Below, piece by piece: positions 55,254 to 64,000 of a stretch of 64,000 nt of DNA. The stretch covers positions 248,001-312,000 of the forward strand of contig JADJTG010000012.1 in the NCBI GenBank assembly GCA_016711285.1, written 5' to 3'. Positions within the stretch are counted from its first letter, which is position 1. Each line of letters begins with the position of its first letter. The DNA comes from Sphingobacteriales bacterium. Lineage in GTDB: Bacteria > Bacteroidota > Bacteroidia > Chitinophagales > UBA2359. The notes beneath the pieces are model-generated. The model worked only from the letters and a program-made list of their open reading frames with translations, searched no databases and was not told the origin of the DNA. A program made the translations under genes and the position numbers.

Positions 55254-55988
55254 ATGGCATCTGATTATTTTGATTTTAAGCAATTCAGGGTGTATCATCA
55301 TCAATGTGCTATGAAGGTGGGCACTGATGGAGTGTTGCTGGGTGCTTTGGCGCAGGTGCCGCCGCAGAGCAAAAATATTTTGGATATAGGCACAGGAAGT
55401 GGGCTGATAGCTTTGATGCTGGCACAGCGTACCTCACATTATTTTACCGACTGCCGCATTACCGCTTTGGAAATAGACGAAGCCGCCGTCGCACAAGCTG
55501 CCGACAATGTTGCCAACAGCAGGTGGCGGCACAGAATAGAGGTGATACAGGGGGATTTACAGCATTTTCAGGCAGTGCCACATTCTTATCATTGTATTGT
55601 TTCTAATCCGCCGTATTTTAATCGTGCGCTGCACTCTCCCGATACGGCTCGCAGCAGAGCACGCCACGCCGACAATACTTTATCGCCCGATATGCTCCTG
55701 ACCCGAAGTGCGCTGTATTTACACCCGAAAGGTGTGATTTCCTTTATTATTCCAAGTGAATATTTAAAAATTTTTCAGTACGAAGCCGAAAAAGTGTCAC
55801 TTTATCCACAGGGTTATATTTATATTTATACCAAAAAAAATACTGCACCAAAAAGAATAATACTGTTTTTTACATTTCAAATGCCCCCCAACCCTCCAAC
55901 ACAACAACATTTAATCATACACAATGAAACATTGACTTATAGTGAGGAATTTGTGGTCTTATTAAAAGATTTTTACCTGCACTTTTGA
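55254..55988 (+). CDS. trmN: tRNA1(Val) (adenine(37)-N6)-methyltransferase
   Basis: 244 residues from the ATG at 55254; the frame to 55179 overlaps the terminator and is rejected. SAM motif I LDIGTGSGLIALMLAQ, motif II ITALEIDEAA and the N6-adenine catalytic motif IVSNPPYF are present. The first residues FRVYHHQCAMKVGTDGVLLG are diagnostic of the YfiC/TrmN group. Confidence 0.92.
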   Translation: MASDYFDFKQFRVYHHQCAMKVGTDGVLLGALAQVPPQSKNILDIGTGSGLIALMLAQRTSHYFTDCRITALEIDEAAVAQAADNVANSRWRHRIEVIQGDLQHFQAVPHSYHCIVSNPPYFNRALHSPDTARSRARHADNTLSPDMLLTRSALYLHPKGVISFIIPSEYLKIFQYEAEKVSLYPQGYIYIYTKKNTAPKRIILFFTFQMPPNPPTQQHLIIHNETLTYSEEFVVLLKDFYLHF

Positions 55989-56085
55989 TTTTTTATAAAT
56001 ACAAAGACTCCTTTGTGACAATAATCGGTATGAAAAATAGTTGTGTATATGCGCTGAAAGTTGCATCTTCGCTGTTCCAAAATCA

Positions 56086-56955
56086 ATGGTTTCCTATCCG
56101 CAATACTCTGTTTTTCTTACCCGTCAACAACTTCGGCTTACTTATACTACACAAGGCGATTTGCACTTGCCTGTGTTGTTGCTGATACACGGATTGGGTA
56201 GCTATCAGGGGGCTTGGTATCGTAATTTGGAGGGTTTGAGCGCACATTTTCATTGTATCGCTTTGGATTTGCCCGGATATGGAGCTTCGGATAAAAGAAA
56301 TTTTGTACCTTCTATGTCTTTTTATGCGCAAGTGTTGAACGATTTTTTGCTCGTCCTGCAACTGCGCCGAAAAATAACGCTGGTAGGACATTCTATGGGA
56401 GGGCAAATAGCTTTGTGGGCGGCGTATTTGTTTCCTGATTTGTTTGATAATTTGGTATTGACCGCACCGGCGGGCTTTGAAAAATTTAACGAACTCCAAA
56501 AAATATGGCTGCGACAAACCTATGCCGCCTCTTTTGTAGAGCATAGCTCGGAGGCGCAAATACGGCATAACTTCGCACTTAATTTTTATCATCAGCCGCC
56601 GGAGGCAGAAACGATGATACAATACCGACTGGCACAACGTAAGTCCGCCGATTTTTTAGACTATTGCGCCATCATTCCGCAGAGCGTTGCTGCGATGCTC
56701 GCCGAGCCGCCGCTTCATTTTGTGAAAAACTTGCAGCAACACACCTTGTTGATTTTTGGAGAAAAAGATAAATTTATTCCCAACCGCTTGCTCAATCCAT
56801 TGGATAATACTCCTGCTTTGATGCGCCGTGCTGCTGCTTTGCTCCCTTCGTGCGAGGCGCATTTGATTCCAAATTGCGGACATTTTTTGCAATTTGAACA
56901 ACCGACGGTTTTCAACAACTTGTTGATACAGTATTTATCGGAGATAAAAAAGTGA
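56086..56955 (+). CDS. Alpha/beta hydrolase
   Basis: 289 residues from the ATG at 56086; the in-frame TTG at 56041 would add 15 residues. HG-x-G (IHGLGSYQGAWYRN) forms the oxyanion hole, GHSMGGQ is the nucleophile elbow, and the acid and base fall near GEKDKFIP and NCGHFLQFE. It follows trmN. The substrate is unknown. Confidence 0.88.
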   Translation: MVSYPQYSVFLTRQQLRLTYTTQGDLHLPVLLLIHGLGSYQGAWYRNLEGLSAHFHCIALDLPGYGASDKRNFVPSMSFYAQVLNDFLLVLQLRRKITLVGHSMGGQIALWAAYLFPDLFDNLVLTAPAGFEKFNELQKIWLRQTYAASFVEHSSEAQIRHNFALNFYHQPPEAETMIQYRLAQRKSADFLDYCAIIPQSVAAMLAEPPLHFVKNLQQHTLLIFGEKDKFIPNRLLNPLDNTPALMRRAAALLPSCEAHLIPNCGHFLQFEQPTVFNNLLIQYLSEIKK

Positions 56956-56984
56956 ATAATATTTTTTTAGAAAAAATATTATTC
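56954..56984. terminator. AT-rich palindrome between convergent genes, likely bidirectional terminator
   Basis: GAATAATATTTTTT (56954-56967) is exactly complementary to 56971-56984 around a 3-nt loop. It overlaps both stop codons of the convergent genes. Confidence 0.5.
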
Positions 56985-57902
56985 CTGAGCCTCTTTTTTT
57001 GCTGCTTTTTTACCAAAGCGCACCACCAAATCAATATAGGGAAAACCGATTTTAAATATATCGTTGGCAACTTCGCGGTTGTAAATAAAGCCCAAATCTA
57101 CGGTGAGATTTTCACCCATAATGCGACCGCCGTAGCCCCACAAGCCCTTCAAACTGCCTTCGATGGGCAAAAACCAGTTTTCGCTCACCAAACCGAGGCG
57201 TTTGCTTACGCGCGTCATACCGCTCACCGTTAATATAGGCTGATTGGCTATTTCATCATTCACCCAGCCATAGCCCACACCCAAAGACATATTATGCTCG
57301 TGAGAGCCATAGGTGAGTAAACCGTAGCCGATACCCAAACCATTGAGTTCAAAATCGCGCTCCGATGAAAATATTTTGGAGTTGATGTACAATACGCCAC
57401 CGCCTGCTGCCCATTTGCCGCCCAAAGGAAAACCCAATTTGGGGTTGAGCATAAAAATAGGCTCGCCGTTGATGAGCGAAATTAATTCTATACCGCCACC
57501 AATAGTAAAATAATTAGTGATACCGTAGTTAAATGTATTAATGATCAAGTAAGTATTTTGATAATACGACTCTCCTTTTTGTAGGCAAAAAGCAGTGGGT
57601 CCGAAAAAATAGCGGGTATAATTGGGATTCGGAAACCATACTTGTCCGGTTTTGCTTAGTACACGTTTTTCTATTGTTTTGATGTCGCTGCGCAGCAAAT
57701 CCAAAATACCGGCGGTTTTGGTTTGGAGTTGTATTTTATCCTCTTTTTCCGAAACGATTTTTCCCTGATACACCGAACCGTCTTTCATCATTACTACCGT
57801 TACCGAATCGCGCAAAGTTGATGTGTCTTGTGCTTTGATGCTGACGAAGCAGCACTCTATCAGTAGACATATTATAAGTGCAAATAGTTGTTGTATTTTC
57901 AT
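56979..57902 (-). CDS. Outer-membrane-like secreted protein of unknown function
   Basis: 307 residues from the ATG at 57902 (MKIQQLFAL); a TTG 9 nt upstream is rejected. The signal ends SIKAQ. An N-terminal SH3-like part (MMKDGSVYQGKIVSEKEDKI ... IKTIEKR) is followed by a run of amphipathic strands (YGITNYFTIGGGIEL, GLGIGYGLLTYGSHEHNMSLG), which suggests a beta barrel. The N-terminal motif recalls the protein at 33743. The family is not named. Confidence 0.78.
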   Translation of the reverse strand: MKIQQLFALIICLLIECCFVSIKAQDTSTLRDSVTVVMMKDGSVYQGKIVSEKEDKIQLQTKTAGILDLLRSDIKTIEKRVLSKTGQVWFPNPNYTRYFFGPTAFCLQKGESYYQNTYLIINTFNYGITNYFTIGGGIELISLINGEPIFMLNPKLGFPLGGKWAAGGGVLYINSKIFSSERDFELNGLGIGYGLLTYGSHEHNMSLGVGYGWVNDEIANQPILTVSGMTRVSKRLGLVSENWFLPIEGSLKGLWGYGGRIMGENLTVDLGFIYNREVANDIFKIGFPYIDLVVRFGKKAAKKEAQE

Positions 57903-57940
57903 TTTGTTCAATAAAGATGGATAGTGAATAATAAATAATA

Positions 57941-57948
57941 CAAAAGTA
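57941..57948 (-). promoter_or_regulatory. -7 promoter box (TACTTTTG)
   Basis: Reverse strand TACTTTTG, 38 nt before the ATG at 57902. Confidence 0.55.
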
Positions 57949-57996
57949 TAGAATACTTTTTGAGGCTGCTATATTGCTTTTTTTGTCGGTAATTTT

Positions 57997-59289
57997 TTAA
58001 TGAATGATTATTTTTTTTATATAAATAATGTGCTTATCCATATCCATAATTTGTGCTGCATAGCAGCCTGTTGCGAGCATCAGCGACCGACTTTCGTATG
58101 GTTGCAGAAAAAATGTTTGCAATAAGCGTCCGTTCAAATCGTACAAATGTAATTTCGCTTTTGTATCATCTTGCCAAGAAAATAAAACATTGTTGTTTTT
58201 GTTTTGGAAAATATGAAGCGGTGCCGCAGACTCAACTGTCGTCGGCAAAGCGGCGGTAGTGTCGTTTGGAGCAGTTGCTTGCAATGTAAGTGTAACGGGT
58301 AAATGGTCGGACATGTACCAGAGTGCGTGCAGTATATCTTCCGAAACAGGATTATCGCCGCCGGCACAATTAATAATATCCTGATTATAGCAAGTGCCGT
58401 TGTTGCCCAAAGCTTTGTATGTTTCGTTTTGATAATGCAGCGGAGCAGCACTGCCGCCGTTTAGCAAAGTTTCGGAGAGTAAAACAAAATCAAAGCGGTC
58501 GTCTATACCGCCGCTTGCTCCATCGCTAAAACCACTGCTGCGCGTAGATTGCGTATAAATAGCGGTGTTCGTAAAAGAAGCACTTGCCCAGTTGGGCGTA
58601 TTGATGGGGTCTTGCAGGGTGTTGTCGCTGTTGCCGCTATCGGCGAGCAGCCACTGATAAGCTGGTTCGCTGCCGCTGTATAGATTAAAATCGCCCGCTA
58701 CCAAAATGAGGCTTTGAGGCGGGAGCTGGTGGGCGTGTTGGCGCATTATTTTTGCCATTTCGAGGCGTATTTGCTGATTTTCAGTGCCGCTTGACGATTT
58801 CAGGTGTGTGACATAGCAATGCAAAAAAACGCTGTCGGCGGCAGGGCTGTCGCGCCAGTACAGCTTAAAATAGTTGATGTCACGATAAAGGGTGAGCAGT
58901 GTTTCCTGTGCTGCAATATCAAAATGCTCACCATTCACGATGATGTTCTGTTGTAAACGCCAACTCGTATTATCGGGGTCGGAAATTTGTGGAATATATA
59001 CTCCGGCTTGGTACGATGCACCCAACACCGCCTGACAAGCGGCAAGTGCTTTTTGTAAGCCTTCTTCGCTGCGCAACTCCTGCACCAAAAAAATATCAGG
59101 ACGATAATAGTTCAGAATTTTAGCTAATGTGTCTTCTCTTGCGGCAATGTCGCCTTCGGGAAAAGCAAGCAAATTGTAGCTCATCACTTTTATATCTGTA
59201 AGCGATTGTGCCTCTGAATGCACAGACATCAACTCTGCTATTATTATCATCACGCACACCGCTATGCGGCGACACCACAAATATTTCAT
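57997..59289 (-). CDS. Secreted endonuclease/exonuclease/phosphatase family protein with T9SS sorting domain
   Basis: 430 residues. A signal peptide (SEAQ) leads to an EEP domain: KVMSYNLLAFPEGD, IFLVQELRSEEGL (metal Glu), VAGDFNLYSGSEP (Asp/Asn) and SDHLPVTL (catalytic Asp-His). The C-terminal 75 residues (LHIFQNKNNNVLFSW ... YAAQIMDMDKH) form a type A T9SS sorting domain. It is probably an extracellular nuclease or phosphodiesterase; the substrate is not known. Confidence 0.9.
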   Translation of the reverse strand: MKYLWCRRIAVCVMIIIAELMSVHSEAQSLTDIKVMSYNLLAFPEGDIAAREDTLAKILNYYRPDIFLVQELRSEEGLQKALAACQAVLGASYQAGVYIPQISDPDNTSWRLQQNIIVNGEHFDIAAQETLLTLYRDINYFKLYWRDSPAADSVFLHCYVTHLKSSSGTENQQIRLEMAKIMRQHAHQLPPQSLILVAGDFNLYSGSEPAYQWLLADSGNSDNTLQDPINTPNWASASFTNTAIYTQSTRSSGFSDGASGGIDDRFDFVLLSETLLNGGSAAPLHYQNETYKALGNNGTCYNQDIINCAGGDNPVSEDILHALWYMSDHLPVTLTLQATAPNDTTAALPTTVESAAPLHIFQNKNNNVLFSWQDDTKAKLHLYDLNGRLLQTFFLQPYESRSLMLATGCYAAQIMDMDKHIIYIKKIIIH

Positions 59290-59324
59290 CTTCTTTTTAT
59301 TAAAAATTTATTTTTTTATCTGCA

Positions 59325-59332
59325 CAAAGCTA
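59325..59332 (-). promoter_or_regulatory. -7 promoter box (TAGCTTTG) for the EEP-family gene
   Basis: Reverse strand TAGCTTTG, 35 nt before the ATG. Confidence 0.5.
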
Positions 59333-59510
59333 CTGTTTTTAAGCATTTCTTTAAAAAAAACACTGACGGCACTACTTTCATTTGAATTGATGACGAATTT
59401 ATATATTTATATAAAAACAAAAACGGTGTGGAACTTCTCAAAAAGAAATTCTACGCTATTATTGTCCAGTAAAAATTATTTTTTTTACGGATTAAAAAAT
59501 TGTCATAAAA

Positions 59511-60776
59511 TCAAGTTGTTGTTGCGGCTGTTTTTTCTTCCAACATCGCCAAACGCAATTCGTTGAGTGCAATAGTTGCTGCCAATTGTATATTGATGTC
59601 GCGGTGGGTATAAAGTTGGTGCTTTTTGGTTTGAATACCCTGTTGTGGTGTAGCGATTGCCATAAATACCGTTCCTACGGGTTTTTCGGGTGTGCCGCCG
59701 TCGGGTCCGGCAGTGCCACTGATGGCAATGGCATATTGTGCGCCGCTGTTTGCCAGTGCGCCCTGCGCCATAGCAGCTACACAGGCGTGGCTCACTGCCC
59801 CGTGCTGCGCAATAATAGCGGGAGCTATGTGTAGTATTTTGATTTTCATTTCGTTGGAATAAGCAACAACACCCCCCCAAAAATACGCCGAACTGCCCGC
59901 CACCGAAGTAATTTTTTGTGCCACCGTGCCTCCTGTGCAGCTTTCTGCCAGTACCAGCAGGGCGCGGCGCATTTTGAGTTGCTCGCCGACTACTTTTTCC
60001 AACGTGGTATCTTCCTGTGCAAATATAATATTTCCCAATTGCTCAGTGATGGCGTTGGCGAAGCGTTGTAGTTCGGCACGCCAATAGCTTTCGTCGTTGC
60101 CGTTGGCGGTGAGGCGCAATTTTACCGTTCCCAAAGAAGGCAAATAAGCCAATTTGATGGCAGTCGGCAAAGCATCTTCAATGTCTTTTATTTTTTCGGC
60201 AATATAGGTTTCTCCCACACCTGCTGTCATCAAGGTATAATGAAATACGTTTTTTTCTGTTATCTGTTTTTGTAAAAAAACGCCCACTTCGCCCTCCATA
60301 AAATGCTTCATTTCGTAGGGTACGCCGGGCATAGAAATTACTTTTTGTGTACCGATTTCCCAACACATAGCGGGTGCAGTTCCTTTTTTATTTTGGAAAA
60401 TAATTGCATTATCGGGCTGGTGTGCCACATTTCGGGAAGCATCGGTAATGCTGCGCCCGCGTTGGGCATATAGTTGTGAAATGTGTTGTAAAACATCTTC
60501 GTTCAGCACCAAATTTCCTTTAAAATAGCGGGTGAGCGTAGCTTTTGTAATATCATCTTTGGTAGGACCCAAACCACCTGTTATCAGTACCCAATCGGCG
60601 TGCTGCAAGCTATGTTGTACGGCAGCAATGATGGCTTCGGGGCGGTCGGCAACCGAGAGCATTTCTGCTACAGCCACGCCCCAAGTTTGAAGGCGTTGGG
60701 CAATATATTGCGAGTTGGTATCTAATATTTGCCCGATAAGAATTTCGTCACCGATAGTAATGATAATAGCTTTCAT
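59511..60776 (-). CDS. cinA: CinA family nicotinamide-nucleotide amidohydrolase
   Basis: 421 residues. The N-terminal MoCF_biosynth-type domain (ITIGDEILIGQILDTNSQYI, ITGGLGPTKDDITKA) is joined to the C-terminal CinA deamidase domain (LVLAESCTGGTVAQKITSVA, AISGTAGPDGGTPEKPVGTV). It recycles NMN to NaMN in pyridine nucleotide salvage. The length fits the two-domain form. With the NAMPT remnant at 33407, NAD salvage is of interest here. Confidence 0.95.
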   Translation of the reverse strand: MKAIIITIGDEILIGQILDTNSQYIAQRLQTWGVAVAEMLSVADRPEAIIAAVQHSLQHADWVLITGGLGPTKDDITKATLTRYFKGNLVLNEDVLQHISQLYAQRGRSITDASRNVAHQPDNAIIFQNKKGTAPAMCWEIGTQKVISMPGVPYEMKHFMEGEVGVFLQKQITEKNVFHYTLMTAGVGETYIAEKIKDIEDALPTAIKLAYLPSLGTVKLRLTANGNDESYWRAELQRFANAITEQLGNIIFAQEDTTLEKVVGEQLKMRRALLVLAESCTGGTVAQKITSVAGSSAYFWGGVVAYSNEMKIKILHIAPAIIAQHGAVSHACVAAMAQGALANSGAQYAIAISGTAGPDGGTPEKPVGTVFMAIATPQQGIQTKKHQLYTHRDINIQLAATIALNELRLAMLEEKTAATTT

Positions 60777-60797
60777 AAATGTTTATAAAAAAGAAAA

Positions 60798-60838
60798 ATG
60801 CTTTTTTGTAATATAAAAAAGATACTACAAAAAAGCAT
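60798..60838 (-). terminator. Weak AT-rich terminator after the MscS-type channel gene
   Basis: ATGCTTTTTTGTA (60798-60810) is exactly complementary to 60826-60838. It follows the stop at 60867 on the reverse strand. The stem is AT-rich, so termination is uncertain. Confidence 0.4.
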
Positions 60839-60866
60839 ATCAACCAATAATAGTCGTTGTTTGATA

Positions 60867-61706
60867 TTAATTGTGAGGTGGTACGCTGAGAATTTCTATT
60901 TTTTGTTCCGTAAATTTAGATAAAGGCATCAGCACGATTTTATCAACAGTTTTAAGCGTTACAGAGGTACTGTCGGCGGCGATAATAATTCCTTCCACAC
61001 CATCTATTTTTATCACCTGCCCTAATTCCAGTTTTCCTTTTATATAAAAGCTGCCCAGCAAATTTGCCATTAAATGGCGCGAACCCAAACCATAACCCAA
61101 TGACAAAGAGAATAAAACAGCAGCTAAAATAATCTGTAAGTTTTCGCTGATGATTTCGGTATTGATACCAGCTTGGTTAAGTGCCGATATGGCAATCATT
61201 ACCAATAAAAAATAAAACACAAAACCGGCAATAAAGCGTCCGGTAGAGATACCAAATGATTCGGCAGTGGTTTGTATGAATTTTCGGATAATATTGGCGG
61301 CAAAAGTACCGATGGCAAAAAATGCCAACGCACTCAGCAATTTGGGCAGATAAGTAAGAATTTGGGTAATATTATCAGAAATAGCTCGCAGCCCCAAGGT
61401 TTCCGAGCCTACGATAAGTACAATAAGGAATATAATCCAACGTACCAACTCGCCCAATAAAGTACTCAGTTGTATGCGTACAGAGGCAAAAATGGATACC
61501 GTGCGCAATTTATCCATCAAGGTATCTACTTGCAATGTATTGAGCAATTTAGCGATACCTCTTCCTACATATTTCGCCACAAACCAACCAATCACCAAAA
61601 CAGCAATAGCTCCCAAAAAAGAAGGTAAACCCGCTGCTATGCTCTGAATAAGTGATTGTATCATTTGTAAAGCAGAATCTATAAATTCACTAAGTTTGTC
61701 CATCAT
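60867..61706 (-). CDS. Small mechanosensitive ion channel family protein
   Basis: 279 residues. Four hydrophobic segments (about 25-46, 83-104, 125-148, 165-190) precede a short MscS-type beta domain (YIKGKLELGQVIKIDGVEGI, LPLSKF-like end). The pore-like helix LAAVLFSLSLGYGLGSRH resembles the TM3 of MscS. An AGGAGGA ribosome-binding sequence 6 nt before the ATG is strong for this phylum. Osmotic protection is the likely role. Confidence 0.87.
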   Translation of the reverse strand: MMDKLSEFIDSALQMIQSLIQSIAAGLPSFLGAIAVLVIGWFVAKYVGRGIAKLLNTLQVDTLMDKLRTVSIFASVRIQLSTLLGELVRWIIFLIVLIVGSETLGLRAISDNITQILTYLPKLLSALAFFAIGTFAANIIRKFIQTTAESFGISTGRFIAGFVFYFLLVMIAISALNQAGINTEIISENLQIILAAVLFSLSLGYGLGSRHLMANLLGSFYIKGKLELGQVIKIDGVEGIIIAADSTSVTLKTVDKIVLMPLSKFTEQKIEILSVPPHN

Positions 61707-61719
61707 CTAATATCCTCCT

Positions 61720-61727
61720 CAAAGATA
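61720..61727 (-). promoter_or_regulatory. -7 promoter box (TATCTTTG) for the MscS-type channel
   Basis: Reverse strand TATCTTTG, 13 nt before the ATG, so the leader is very short and holds only the AGGAGGA. Confidence 0.55.
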
Positions 61728-61854
61728 GTGCTAAAATTTTTAAGATATATGATTAAAACAGGTTTTTATATAAAAATCACCCATAAAAATGAGTTTTTTA
61801 TACTTTAAATAAGGTTTTAATTTATTGTTTTGTATATTTATAAAACAATAACTA

Positions 61855-62133
61855 TCAATATACTAATTTGTTATTATTTTTATTTTCAATAAAAACACAT
61901 GATGTGCTATTATTTTTTTCTTTTTCGTAGTTAGGATGGTTGTGATGGTTAATTTTTTTATCTAAAGAAGTAAATGCCTTCCAACCGGTATATACGATTA
62001 AATCATAAATCCAACCCGTTAATTTGAATAAGGATTGAGATGTTTGATGAGTGCCATTAATTTCTTGTTTGAGCTTTTCGGGAGCTTCTACGCTTTTTTC
62101 CTCTTCCTGTAGTTCTAAAAATGGCTGAAACAT
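61855..62133 (-). CDS. Small protein of unknown function behind an ECF sigma factor
   Basis: 92 residues. Starts 16 bp after the sigma gene, on the same strand, where an anti-sigma factor often lies. It has a moderately hydrophobic centre (LFKLTGWIYDLIVYTGWKAF) between charged ends, but no zinc or classical anti-sigma motif. The C-terminus is Asn/Lys-rich. An anti-sigma or partner role is only a guess from position. Confidence 0.65.
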   Translation of the reverse strand: MFQPFLELQEEEKSVEAPEKLKQEINGTHQTSQSLFKLTGWIYDLIVYTGWKAFTSLDKKINHHNHPNYEKEKNNSTSCVFIENKNNNKLVY

Positions 62134-62149
62134 AGGGTATATTGTGCTT

Positions 62150-62737
62150 TTAATTTAGTTCATTATACATTTTTTTGTAGAGTAATTGTACTTTTTCTTT
62201 TGCTCGTTTGATACGCATTTTTGCAGCACTTTCCGATAAGTCAAAAATATCTTGTATTTCTTTAATACTTAAATCATCTTGATATTTCATCAATAAGATA
62301 CTTTTTTCTTCAACATTGAGCATATCTAAAATTTTTCCTAAGCGCGAGCCCTGAATTTCAACCCATTCGGCGTGGCTGTCCACCTCGTCCAAAGGTTCTG
62401 TATTTCCCGTAAATTCATTTTCATTGTGAACGATAGGTTCTTTTTGGCGGCGGCGGATATAATCAACACAATAATTATAAGTGATGGAATATACCCAAGT
62501 TGAGAATTTGGCTTTTCCTTTAAATGAAGAGAGGCTCATCAATATTTTTATAAAAATGTCGTGGGTTAAGTCCTCTGCAAGTTCAGCATCTTTCACAAAC
62601 GAAACCGCTTTACGATAAATACGGTTGAGGTATCTATCATAAAGTTGACTCACTAATGCCGGATTTTGGGTTTCTAAAATTTCTTGTACCAAAATCTCGT
62701 CCGTATAAATCAGATTTGATGTAGCGAAAGTCTCCAA
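62150..62737 (-). CDS. ECF-type RNA polymerase sigma factor
   Basis: 195 residues, TTG start at 62737 (no ATG in frame nearby). Region 2 reads AEDLTHDIFIKILMSLSSF and STWVYSITYNYCVDYIRRRQ, and region 4 reads LSIKEIQDIFDLSESAAKMR with the HTH IKRAKEKV. It belongs to the sigma-70 extracytoplasmic group. The signal it answers to is unknown. Confidence 0.93.
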   Translation of the reverse strand: METFATSNLIYTDEILVQEILETQNPALVSQLYDRYLNRIYRKAVSFVKDAELAEDLTHDIFIKILMSLSSFKGKAKFSTWVYSITYNYCVDYIRRRQKEPIVHNENEFTGNTEPLDEVDSHAEWVEIQGSRLGKILDMLNVEEKSILLMKYQDDLSIKEIQDIFDLSESAAKMRIKRAKEKVQLLYKKMYNELN

Positions 62738-62875
62738 AATAGAGAATAAAATGCGATTGAACGGTTGTTACTCTATAATTAAAAATATTATATAATTGCT
62801 TCGAAATATATCAAAGTTTTATTTAGACAACAGTTTTTTAAAAAGTCTTGAATTTTAAAATAAATTTTTACCCGA

Positions 62876-64000
62876 TTACCAGAATTTTATTTTGCGGGCA
62901 GCATATAAACACATGCGTAACAATATAAAACCGTGCCTAAATCGTGAGATATTGGTATCTCCATAAGTGCGTTCGCGGTAGCGAATGGGTAGGTCAATAA
63001 TTTTTAAATTGAGTTTGTGTGCGCCGAACAGCAAATCAAAATCGCCAAAAGGGTCAAAATCGCCAAAAAACTTGCGGTTTTTTTTCAATTTTTCATAGTC
63101 GTCTTGCAATAATACTTTTGTGCCGCACAAGCTATCTTTGATGGGCTGCTCTAATAACCAGGTAAAGGCGAGGCTGAAAAATTTATTGCCCAAAGTATTG
63201 AGAAAGCGCATGGCGTTCTTTTCCATCGGATACACTAAGCGCGAGCCATTGATAAATTCGCCTTTACCCGAAGCGATGGCATCGTAGAATTTGGGCAAAT
63301 CTTCGGGCGGCACGGTGAGGTCGGCATCTAAAATCATCAATACATCGCCGGTGGCAATATCATAGCCTTTGCGCACCGCATCGCCTTTGCCTTTGCCGTC
63401 TTGTCGTCCTATTTTTTATATTGCGCTCGTGCTTGTATTTTTCCTGAATTTCCTGAATTTTTTGCCACGTGTCGTCCGTAGAATTGCCTTCTATAAAAAT
63501 AATTTCTGTGCCTTTGCCCATTTCGGGGGTGCGCAGCACGGCGGCTTCTATATTTCCGCTTTCGTTGCGTGCGGGTATTACTACACTTACGCTGTATTTT
63601 TTAGACACATCTTCGGTGCGCGGCAGCGGGCGGGCAAAGTTGATTTGTGTGAGGCAAAGATTATCTATCAGAGGCAATTTGGGCAAAAATTTATTTACCA
63701 TCCACGATACTACCGGAATATTCACCGGCAGTAGCATACGCATATTTTCGCGGTAGGTTTCAAAACCTGCCAAATAAAGGAGGTTTTTGATGTCGTTTTG
63801 AGAGAGCCAGTTTTGCTGCGGAGTTTTGCGTTTCAAGCCGATGGTTTCGGCAAATTTCAGGGCGGGCTCCCACAAATAATTGTAATAAGTGGTGATGATG
63901 CGCGTGCGCTCGTGACACAGTTTTTTGAGCGGAATCAACACATCTAAAATGTTTTCAAAAAAACCTGCCACATTGCCCAGCACTATCACATCAAAAGTTC
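62876..64000 (-). CDS. Methyltransferase-glycosyltransferase 2 fusion (5' end off window, frameshifted)
   Basis: The 5' end lies beyond position 64000. The N-terminal part (FDVIVLGNVAGFFENILDVL, about 130 visible residues) is the end of a SAM methyltransferase. A GT2 domain follows (KYSVSVVIPARNESGNIEAA, FIEGNSTDDTW, ILDADLTVPPEDLP with the DxD). The literal frame ends at 63360; deleting one base of the T6 run at 63412-63417 joins NIK to IGRQDGKGKGDAVRKGYD and the GT2 remainder through 62876. The GT2 half resembles dolichol-phosphate mannose synthase-type enzymes. Confidence 0.87.

Overview
The window is chromosomal DNA of a Bacteroidota bacterium. Several independent signs agree: gliding and type IX secretion (T9SS) proteins (GldH, a PorP/SprF-family protein, a PorE-like OmpA protein, and three proteins with C-terminal sorting domains), a bacillithiol synthase (BshA), an alternative complex III plus caa3-type oxidase cluster, and Bacteroidota-type promoters (TAnnTTTG at -7) in front of about twenty genes. 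The lifestyle implied is an aerobic, surface-active organism. The finer taxonomy (Chitinophagia/Saprospiria-like) is only a guess from gene content.

Layout. 1-7.4 kb: a penicillin-binding protein 1A cut by the left edge, an SDR oxidoreductase, a 2OG-Fe(II) oxygenase, a tandem pair of secreted proteins that share a duplicated ~120-bp leader, and L-2-hydroxyglutarate oxidase. 7.4-16.9 kb: hemA, then a reverse-strand respiratory operon actC-actD-actE(OmpA fusion)-actF-ctaC-ctaD; actA and actB are not beside it. 17-26.6 kb: a LysM/RlpA-like wall protein, a YwqK-type lipoprotein, yicC-gmk-apaG, a TPR protein, a DUF2147 protein, gldH, a lipoprotein and a broken rmuC. 26.6-29.6 kb: an AlkB-type monooxygenase, then a 32-bp perfect palindrome and a large 21-bp tandem repeat array (63 full units) between divergent genes. 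29.6-38.3 kb: a membrane methyltransferase, fabD, cdaA, a glycosyltransferase, a remnant of nicotinamide phosphoribosyltransferase, a T9SS-exported deiminase, tRNA-Ala, lpxB and two small proteins. 38.4-51.6 kb: a BatB-like VWA protein, PorP/SprF, DCC protein, alkylglycerol monooxygenase-like protein, PorE-like protein, ftsH, rsfS, birA, tRNA-His, bshA, an aldo/keto reductase and smpB. 51.9-64 kb: a large T9SS adhesin-like protein, trmN, an alpha/beta hydrolase, an outer-membrane-like protein, a T9SS-exported EEP-family nuclease, cinA, an MscS-type channel, an ECF sigma factor with a small partner, and a methyltransferase-glycosyltransferase fusion cut by the right edge.

Seven genes (PBP1A, hemA, actF, rmuC, rsfS, the T9SS adhesin, the terminal glycosyltransferase) are each broken by one extra base in a short homopolymer, and every one is restored by deleting one base. 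The uniform direction and the essential nature of several of these genes point to consensus errors rather than decay. rmuC also carries an in-frame amber codon and may be truly broken. The most unusual items are the hairpin-forming 21-bp array beside alkB, the ActE-OmpA fusion in an operon lacking actAB, the duplicated leader of the secreted protein pair, and the NAMPT remnant.
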